47,170 nucleotides of DNA. Origin: an uncultured Nocardioidaceae bacterium. GTDB lineage: Bacteria; Actinomycetota; Actinomycetes; Propionibacteriales; Nocardioidaceae. The DNA is taken from positions 1-47,170 of the forward strand of contig CADCUJ010000020.1 in assembly GCA_902805855.1 (NCBI GenBank), given 5' to 3'. A program made the translations under genes and the position numbers. The notes under the pieces were generated by a model. The model made no database searches. It saw only the letters and a program-made list of their open reading frames with translations, and was not told where the DNA came from. Positions 42,456 through 47,170 of the stretch are shown in pieces (within the stretch, counting starts at the first letter, position 1; every line of letters starts with the position of its first letter).

Positions 42456-43421
42456 CTACATCGGCGGCGTCTGGGAGAGACCGGTTGCCAGGGAGAAGAC
42501 CAGCCCCATCAGGATCAGCTCGCTCCCGGCGAGCAGCACGAAGTCGCGGCGGCTCCGGCTGCCGTGTGCGATCACGTAACGGCGCTGGAGCAAGCCGATG
42601 GTGGCCAGAGCCAGGAGGAGCACCGCCTTCAGCGAGACCACCACGCCGTACTCGCTGCGCACCAGTGCTCCCAGCCCGCCCCCGACGGCGAGCGCACTGA
42701 CGCTTCCGGTGACCACCAGTACGACGACGCAGCCCAGGGCCATCCGGGAGAAACCGGTCAGCTGCTCCGACCAGGAGGCCGGATGCCGCAGGGCCGTCCA
42801 GCCGAGCGCTACCAGCCCGCCGAGCCAGAGCGAGGCCGCGACGACGTGGACGAAGACCATCACCGTCGTCAGCGCGGGCGCCTCGGCGGTGCGCACGTGC
42901 CCGGTCAGCGCTTCGGGTATCAGGGCGACCAGGACCAGGCAGAACCCGAGGCGCGGACGCGCACGCACCACCGCACCCGCCACCGCGGCCAGCACCGCGG
43001 TGGACACCGAGGCCCGAACCTGGCCGGATCCGGCGACCTCAGCCCAGAACGCCGACGGCGGGGCCAGCTGCTGGATACGCAGCGCCGCCACCGATGCGAG
43101 CAGGAGACTGAGCACCACCCATCCCACAGCCAGCGTCGCCGCGGCAGCGGCAGCCGCCTGTGTTCGCCCGGTCGAGTGCAGCAAGCCGCTCGCGAGCAGG
43201 AAGAGGCCCACCACGGCGGCGGCGAGCAGGTTGCTCGCCAGCGGTGACACGGCGAGCGTCCAGTCGAGCACCGGACCTGCTGTGGGGAGTCCGGGCACAG
43301 CGGCCGGCGGCGCGCCACCGCCCAACAGCAGGACCAGCACCATCGTGAGGGCGGCCGCTGCACCGGCGCCCAGCAGCAGACCGACGACCGGCACCCGCGC
43401 CGGGGCGGCGGCCTCAGGCAC
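42456..43421 (-). CDS. copD: Copper resistance CopD-domain membrane protein
   Basis: This 321-residue protein has about eight membrane helices. It contains the CopD domain, which is thought to move copper across the membrane together with CopC. Helices are seen at about 10-34, 62-80, 88-112, 135-152, 175-197, 215-238, 250-270 and 295-315. Conserved histidines lie in TTVMVFVHVVAASLWLGGLVALGW, the typical CopD segment. The GTG at 43421 overlaps the copC stop by eight bases, so the genes are coupled. The protein is shorter than CopC-CopD fusions. Transport direction (import or resistance) cannot be decided. Confidence 0.9.
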   Translation of the reverse strand: MPEAAAPARVPVVGLLLGAGAAAALTMVLVLLLGGGAPPAAVPGLPTAGPVLDWTLAVSPLASNLLAAAVVGLFLLASGLLHSTGRTQAAAAAAATLAVGWVVLSLLLASVAALRIQQLAPPSAFWAEVAGSGQVRASVSTAVLAAVAGAVVRARPRLGFCLVLVALIPEALTGHVRTAEAPALTTVMVFVHVVAASLWLGGLVALGWTALRHPASWSEQLTGFSRMALGCVVVLVVTGSVSALAVGGGLGALVRSEYGVVVSLKAVLLLALATIGLLQRRYVIAHGSRSRRDFVLLAGSELILMGLVFSLATGLSQTPPM

Positions 43422-43971
43422 GCGGGACGCGACCGACGACCCGGCCGAGGCTCAACACCGCCAGGGCAAGGGCCGCCGCGAGCCCACCGGCCAGCGCGAG
43501 CAGCACTCCGCCGCTGACACCTGGACCGACGCCACCGGTGCTGGCGCCGGAGACGGCGTTCCCCGTCGAGCCGATCGGTTCCTGCCCGGCCGATCCCACC
43601 CGGAAGCGCACGCTGCCACCGATCGAGTGCCCGTCGGCCGAGGTGACCTGGTAACCGATCGTGTACCTGCCGGGCGAGAGATCCTCGGCGTCCACCCGCT
43701 GGGTGAGCACGTCGTCGCTCACCTCGGGCTCGCCGACGGCCAGCTCTCCGCTCGGCCCGGTGACCGATACCGAGGCCGGCCCGCCGACCACCTCGGTGAA
43801 GCGCAGCTCCACCTGGTCGGGCAGCGAGGTCACCGTGCTCCCCTTGCCCGGGTCGGACGACGCGAGCTCGGCATGCGCGGCGGCAGGCCCTCCGGAGGCC
43901 AACAGCGTGAGAGCAACCGCCGCGAGGACGCCGAGGATCCTGGCGGACGGCGTGATCACCGACTGCTTCAT
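43414..43971 (-). CDS. copC: Copper-binding protein CopC
   Basis: This 185-residue exported copper carrier has a signal peptide (about 1-32, ending GGPAAA), after which the mature protein begins HAELASSDPGKGS. The amino-terminal histidine is one copper ligand in the family, and DGHSIGGSVRFRV near residue 115 supplies the second. The CopC beta-sandwich is QVELRFTEVVGGPASVSVTGPSGELAV and RYTIGYQVTSADGHS. A C-terminal membrane helix at about 150-175 anchors it. The ATG at 43971 overlaps the ycnI stop as ATGA. CopD follows. Coupled expression fits copper handling. Confidence 0.93.
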   Translation of the reverse strand: MKQSVITPSARILGVLAAVALTLLASGGPAAAHAELASSDPGKGSTVTSLPDQVELRFTEVVGGPASVSVTGPSGELAVGEPEVSDDVLTQRVDAEDLSPGRYTIGYQVTSADGHSIGGSVRFRVGSAGQEPIGSTGNAVSGASTGGVGPGVSGGVLLALAGGLAAALALAVLSLGRVVGRVPRA

Positions 43972-44687
43972 GCGGTGCCTCTCCTTCGGCCGCGAAGGGC
44001 GATGCCGATCGCGAGTGCACCGAGGGCGACGCCGGCGCCACCCAGCATCCTGGCCGGCCCGTCCGAGCCGGGGGCCGCTTCGGTGGCCTCGGGGCCACCC
44101 GTCGCGCTCCTCGGCTCGGAGCCCGACCCGGCCGCAGAGGTTCCAGATGCCAGCTCGAGCACCGGTGCCGGATGCTCCGGCTCGGCCTCACCCTCGACGG
44201 TGGGCTGGTCCCAGTCCACGACCTCGCCGTCGGAGTAGACCTGGGAGGCAGGCAGCGTCAGCGACTGCACGTCCTCGGGGAACGGGCCGACCGACAGTTC
44301 GAGCTCGGTGAACTCGCCAGAGCTGAGGGCGCTGCCCTTGTCGGCGGTCCAGGTGACCTCGGTGACCGCCTCGGTGATCTTGAACCCGTCGGACTCGACC
44401 GGCTCGGCGAGCTTCTCGGTCTTCGTCTCGGCGGTCCAGTCAGGCATCGCCTTCGTGCTGACGAACGCGAACGGTGACTGGGCCGGCAAGGTGACGGTGA
44501 CCGACACGGTCTTGGCCGTCTCCGACTCGCTGGGCACCCGGAAGACCAGCTTGCCGAAGCCGCCGGGCTCGGCATCGGGTGAGGAGACGGTGACATGGGC
44601 CGTGGCCGCGGTGGCAGCGAGGAGTACCGCTCCGGAGGTGATGGCAAGAGTTGTCGCCGCCCGAAGCAGCGTTGTCGCAGGTTTCAT
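43968..44687 (-). CDS. ycnI: YcnI family copper-binding protein (DUF1775)
   Basis: This 239-residue surface protein has a signal peptide (about 1-30). Mature protein begins HVTVSSPDAEPGGFGKLVFRVP; the amino-terminal histidine binds copper in YcnI proteins (mono-histidine brace). Other conserved parts are SESETAKTVSVTVTLP, and VTEVTWTADKGSALSSGEFTELELSVGPFP with the conserved tryptophan. A C-terminal membrane helix at about 213-232 with RGRRRG anchors it. The ATG at 44687 has GAGGA six to seven bases upstream. It is coupled to copC by ATGA overlap. The hairpin at 44716-44757 separates it from the previous gene. Confidence 0.93.
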   Translation of the reverse strand: MKPATTLLRAATTLAITSGAVLLAATAATAHVTVSSPDAEPGGFGKLVFRVPSESETAKTVSVTVTLPAQSPFAFVSTKAMPDWTAETKTEKLAEPVESDGFKITEAVTEVTWTADKGSALSSGEFTELELSVGPFPEDVQSLTLPASQVYSDGEVVDWDQPTVEGEAEPEHPAPVLELASGTSAAGSGSEPRSATGGPEATEAAPGSDGPARMLGGAGVALGALAIGIALRGRRRGTA

Positions 44688-44715
44688 GAGAGTCCTCTGT
44701 CGCGAAAGGAGGTCA

Positions 44716-44757
44716 GGTGAGAGCCACCGGCGGAACCGGTGGTGGGAGGGGCTCACC
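44716..44757 (-). terminator. Two-tier hairpin between the membrane-protein gene and ycnI
   Basis: An outer stem GGTGAG/CTCACC and an inner stem CCACCGG/CCGGTGG around CGGAA. It begins at the stop codon of the upstream gene. With no T-run it is more likely an attenuator or mRNA stabiliser than a simple terminator. Confidence 0.5.
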
Positions 44758-45383
44758 TACGCAGGAGGACCTCTGGCCCAGCACAGCCGGACCGGTTCGT
44801 ACGCGCGCAGAGCCGCGAGGGCGGTGACGCCCAGGGCCTGCTTGGTGGTCGGCACCGCCACCACAGCGTCCCGCACCGACCGGGCCGGTCGCAGACCGAC
44901 GATGTCGACGAGCCCGCCGAGGACGCTCTCGCCGTGGCGCAGCGCAACCGCGAGCAGCAGCGCTGCTGCCGCGTGCAGCATGAGCATCCCGGTGTCCGGT
45001 AGGGCGAGCCCGAGGAAGCCGGAACCGCCCGCGCCGGGACCGACGGCAGCGTCATGGACGCCATGGCCGGCGTGAGCGGCCGGGCCGGGAAACCCGGAGG
45101 GACCTGAGCCGCCGGGTCCGTACACACCGAGGCCGACGTGGAACGAGCCCTGGGCCAGCAGCATCGCCGCGAGGAGGCCCGGCAGCCGCCACGCCCACCG
45201 ACTGGCGATCACGCATCCCGCGACCGCCGCGGCGGTCAGCAGCCACAGGGTCACCGCCTCCGGCAGCGGTCCACCCGCCAGCAGGTGCGCCCAGGTCGCG
45301 AACGCTGAGGCGAAGGTACCCACCACCGCACCCCGGAACAGGCGCAGTGGCCCGTGCCTCGAGGGAAGCGGGCGCTCGGTCAT
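44757..45383 (-). CDS. Membrane protein of the copper cluster, unrecognised
   Basis: This 208-residue protein has about five hydrophobic helices at 15-35, 42-60, 66-85, 128-145 and 186-200. A histidine- and glycine-rich loop (PAAHAGHGVHDAAVGPG, about 100-116) follows helix three and could bind metal. I do not recognise the family; similar proteins occur next to ycnI and copC in other actinobacteria. It probably belongs to the same operon as ycnI, with the hairpin at 44716-44757 between. The ATG at 45383 has no clear ribosome-binding site; a possible weak -10 GAACCT lies five bases upstream. Its precise role is unknown. Confidence 0.75.
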   Translation of the reverse strand: MTERPLPSRHGPLRLFRGAVVGTFASAFATWAHLLAGGPLPEAVTLWLLTAAAVAGCVIASRWAWRLPGLLAAMLLAQGSFHVGLGVYGPGGSGPSGFPGPAAHAGHGVHDAAVGPGAGGSGFLGLALPDTGMLMLHAAAALLLAVALRHGESVLGGLVDIVGLRPARSVRDAVVAVPTTKQALGVTALAALRAYEPVRLCWARGPPA

Positions 45384-45561
45384 GGCAAAGGTTCGGCGTC
45401 GGACGCGCCCGGGACTGGTAACCCCGACTCAGGAGGGGTCGCTGACCAGCGAAAACAGCCACGTCGAGCCACAAGAGTGAAATGTACCCGGGATTGTCCA
45501 ATCCACTGCCGGGCACCCAACGAACTCACTACGACAGGACTCCAACGACAAGGAGAACCAG
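45384..45561. other. Divergent intergenic region, copper cluster and CHRD gene
   Basis: It holds the nested repeat at 45415-45449. AAGGAG at about 45551 is the ribosome-binding site of the CHRD gene. I see no clear -35/-10 pair for the CHRD gene. Confidence 0.5.
45415..45449. promoter_or_regulatory. Nested inverted repeat upstream of the copper cluster
   Basis: CTGGT-A-ACCCC, nine bases, GGGGT, five bases, ACCAG. It lies 32 to 66 bases upstream of the ATG at 45383 and could be an operator or a leader hairpin. GC-rich palindromes are common CsoR-type sites, but the regulator is unknown. Confidence 0.4.
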
Positions 45562-46332
45562 ATGCAGTACCGCAAGGCGCTTGCCACCCTCGGTGTGGCG
45601 GCCGTACCCCTCATGTTCGCGGCCCCCGCGCAGGCGGACACCGTGGACTTCACGCTCAACGAGCTCAACGGCAGTGGCGCCAACGCCTCCGCCACGATCA
45701 CGACCAACTCCGACGGCAGCATGACCGTCGACATCACGGGCAGCGGCTTCACGCCCAACATGCCGCACGCCCAGCACATCCACGGTGCGGCATCGGGTGA
45801 CTTCTTCTGCCCGCCGGCCTCGGCCGACAAGAACGGTGACGGCCAGGTCGCCACCGAAGAGGGTGTCCCGCAGTACGGCGGCGTGATGGTGTCGCTGACC
45901 ACCAAGGGCGACGCGAGCGCCGACAGCGGACTTGCGGTCGAGCGGATGCCGATCGCGGACGCCAGCGGTAACCTGGACTACAGCCGCACGGTCCCGGCCA
46001 GCGCGATCCCCGCCGGCATCACCGAGAACGTCGAGAACCTGCACATCGTGCAGCACGGTCTGGACGTGAACGGCAACGACAAGTACGACCTCCAGGCACT
46101 CGGCGAGTCGGTCTTCGCCAAGTCGCTGGGCGTCAAGGGCATCCCGGAGGAGGCCACCAACCCGGCCACCTGCGGTGAGGTCTCCCCGTCCGGTTCGGTC
46201 GAGACCGGAGCCGGCAGCACCAGTGGGACCGAGAACATGCCGCTGTTCGCCTTTGGCGGCGCGGCGCTGCTCGGCACCGCCGGAGCGCTCATCGTTCGTC
46301 GGCGTGCCGCCGAGGCGGGCGTCAAGTCCTGA
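45562..46332 (+). CDS. Exported CHRD-domain protein, possible sortase substrate
   Basis: This 256-residue exported protein has a signal peptide (about 1-26, ending AAPAQA) and a CHRD domain (about 30-180). An EF-hand-type calcium loop DKNGDGQVATEE lies at about 92-103. A second, incomplete one is DVNGNDKYD near 172. Histidine-rich AHAQHIHGA resembles the CHRD metal site. The C-terminus has NMPLFAFGGAALLGTAGALIVRRR, a hydrophobic helix with a basic end like a sorting signal, but without LPxTG. The class F sortase gene begins two bases after the stop, so it is a likely substrate. The ATG at 45562 has AAGGAG upstream. Confidence 0.88.
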   Translation: MQYRKALATLGVAAVPLMFAAPAQADTVDFTLNELNGSGANASATITTNSDGSMTVDITGSGFTPNMPHAQHIHGAASGDFFCPPASADKNGDGQVATEEGVPQYGGVMVSLTTKGDASADSGLAVERMPIADASGNLDYSRTVPASAIPAGITENVENLHIVQHGLDVNGNDKYDLQALGESVFAKSLGVKGIPEEATNPATCGEVSPSGSVETGAGSTSGTENMPLFAFGGAALLGTAGALIVRRRAAEAGVKS

Positions 46333-46334
46333 CA

Positions 46335-47054
46335 ATGTCGGACAGCTCTGAGAAGGGACGGCGGCGGACGCGCTTGACAGCGACGGTCGCCGCCGTCCTT
46401 CTTGCCTGCACCGGAGCGACGGCGGTGGCCGTCGGGATCGCTTCCCAGGATCCCGCACCGTCGTCGCCTCCGGGCGGTCAGGCACAGGCACCGGCGCCAC
46501 CCGCCGATGCCTCCGCTCCGGACGAGCAGGCCAGCAAGAAGCCAGCCGCGAAGCCGGACGCGGGCAAGCCTGCTCCGAAACCGGTGGTGAACGCCCTCAA
46601 GTACTCCCGGCCGGTTCGGGTCGAGATCCCCGAGATCGGAGTCGACGCCGGCCTGGTCGACGTCGGGCTGGACGAGGACGGCGTCATGGAGACGCCCACA
46701 GTCGCCGAGCAGGCCGCCTGGTTCACACCGTCACCGCCACCCGGGATCCCGGGGGCCACGGTGATCTCTGGGCATGTCACCTACAACGGCCCCGCGGTCT
46801 TCCTCAAGCTTGGCGACCTCCGGCGCGGTGACCAGGTCGAGGTACGGCGCGCCGACGGCGTGACCACCATCTTCGAGGTCACCAAGATCGGCAGCTTCGC
46901 CAAGAACAACTTCCCCACCGACGCCGTCTACTCCCAACCCTCGCGCTCCGAGCTGCGGCTGATCACCTGCGGCGGTGAGTACGACGAGGAGAACAACCGC
47001 TACCTCGACAACGTGATCGTCTGGGCCAAGATCGTCGGCGCCGAGAAGGCCTGA
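46335..47054 (+). CDS. Class F sortase
   Basis: This 239-residue membrane-anchored transpeptidase attaches proteins to the cell surface. The N-terminus has one membrane helix (about 13-34), then a proline/alanine/lysine-rich spacer (about 40-85). The sortase barrel holds the catalytic histidine in VISGHVTYN (about residue 140), the cysteine in RLITCGGEYD (about 214) and the arginine in NNRYLDNVIVWA (about 225). Length and absence of other domains fit class F, which is common in actinobacteria. It follows the CHRD protein gene by two bases, so the pair is co-translated. The target motif is not known. Confidence 0.92.
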   Translation: MSDSSEKGRRRTRLTATVAAVLLACTGATAVAVGIASQDPAPSSPPGGQAQAPAPPADASAPDEQASKKPAAKPDAGKPAPKPVVNALKYSRPVRVEIPEIGVDAGLVDVGLDEDGVMETPTVAEQAAWFTPSPPPGIPGATVISGHVTYNGPAVFLKLGDLRRGDQVEVRRADGVTTIFEVTKIGSFAKNNFPTDAVYSQPSRSELRLITCGGEYDEENNRYLDNVIVWAKIVGAEKA

Positions 47055-47108
47055 ACCACCCGCCGCGCCTCCGTTCGACGCCGAGGTCGCGCACCCCCAA
47101 ACAAGCCC

Positions 47109-47138
47109 TTGACAGTCGCCGCTACTGGCAGGCAGACT
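47109..47138 (+). promoter_or_regulatory. Promoter near the right edge of the window
   Basis: TTGACA at 47109-47114 and CAGACT at 47133-47138, spaced 18 bases. Its gene starts beyond the window. An inverted repeat CCCAA-N6-TTGGG at 47140-47155 overlaps the expected transcription start. Confidence 0.6.
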
Positions 47139-47170
47139 CCCCAACATTTATTGGGTGGCTGTCCGAACGG

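Overview
The window is about 47 kb of high-GC, gene-dense bacterial DNA with short intergenic gaps. It reads as a chromosome segment of an actinobacterium, most likely Nocardioides or a close relative (inference). The evidence is the mec-cysO-cysM cysteine pathway, a sigK-rskA pair, a mycothiol-dependent isomerase-family protein, DUF5130/DUF2017/DUF3618/DUF7218-type proteins, frequent GTG starts and many TANNNT -10 boxes placed 6-9 bases from the start codon. Two blocks keep the order known from Mycobacterium tuberculosis (from memory): pepN-DUF5130-glbO-thioesterase-ettA-ssb (Rv2467 to Rv2478c) and pncB-clpS-DUF2017-mec-cysO-cysM-murI-MBL-rph-rdgB (Rv1330c to Rv1341). I see no integrase, transposase, phage gene or CRISPR array.

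Layout. 1-7.4 kb: the 3' part of pepN, DUF5130 and a membrane protein, an MscS channel, OsmC, truncated haemoglobin, two coupled thioesterases facing a MarR regulator, and an acyl-CoA dehydrogenase. 7.2-17.8 kb: an unrecognised membrane protein, ettA, a short ssb, two adjacent GTPases coupled by 4-base overlaps to a PrsW-like protease, then a divergent aminopeptidase P. 17.9-22.4 kb: tRNA-Arg, a structured non-coding region, a DsbA/MauE redox pair, orn, tRNA-His, rskA-sigK and tRNA-Lys. 22.4-29.8 kb: a small basic protein, an acetyltransferase, a remnant of a nucleotidyl cyclase, a MOSC protein, a P1/S58 peptidase, a large cyclase-ATPase-TPR protein, a PPOX protein and two small membrane proteins. 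29.8-32.3 kb: a CbiMNQO-type cobalt/nickel ECF transporter with a Fur-family-like operator. 32.3-42.4 kb: bcp, tRNA-Leu, and the conserved rdgB/rph/murI/prs/cys/clpS block ending in the NAD salvage pair pncB-pncA. 42.4-47.1 kb: a copper cluster (copD, copC, ycnI and a membrane protein), then a CHRD-domain surface protein followed by a class F sortase.

How the genes fit together. Mec releases cysteine made on the carrier CysO by CysM. PncA makes nicotinate, which PncB uses. SigK is held by the membrane anti-sigma RskA. The thioesterase/acyl-CoA dehydrogenase group flanks a MarR gene with a palindrome between them. CopC, CopD and YcnI handle copper at the envelope. The sortase probably anchors the neighbouring CHRD protein.

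The items most worth a second look are window-wide leaderless promoter geometry, overlapping opposed -10 boxes between clpS and pncB, helically phased repeats upstream of mec, the operator in front of cbiM, the cyclase remnant at 23.3-23.5 kb, a nested hairpin near 18.3 kb and the two-GTPase/PrsW operon. I found no single feature that I can confidently call an undescribed system.
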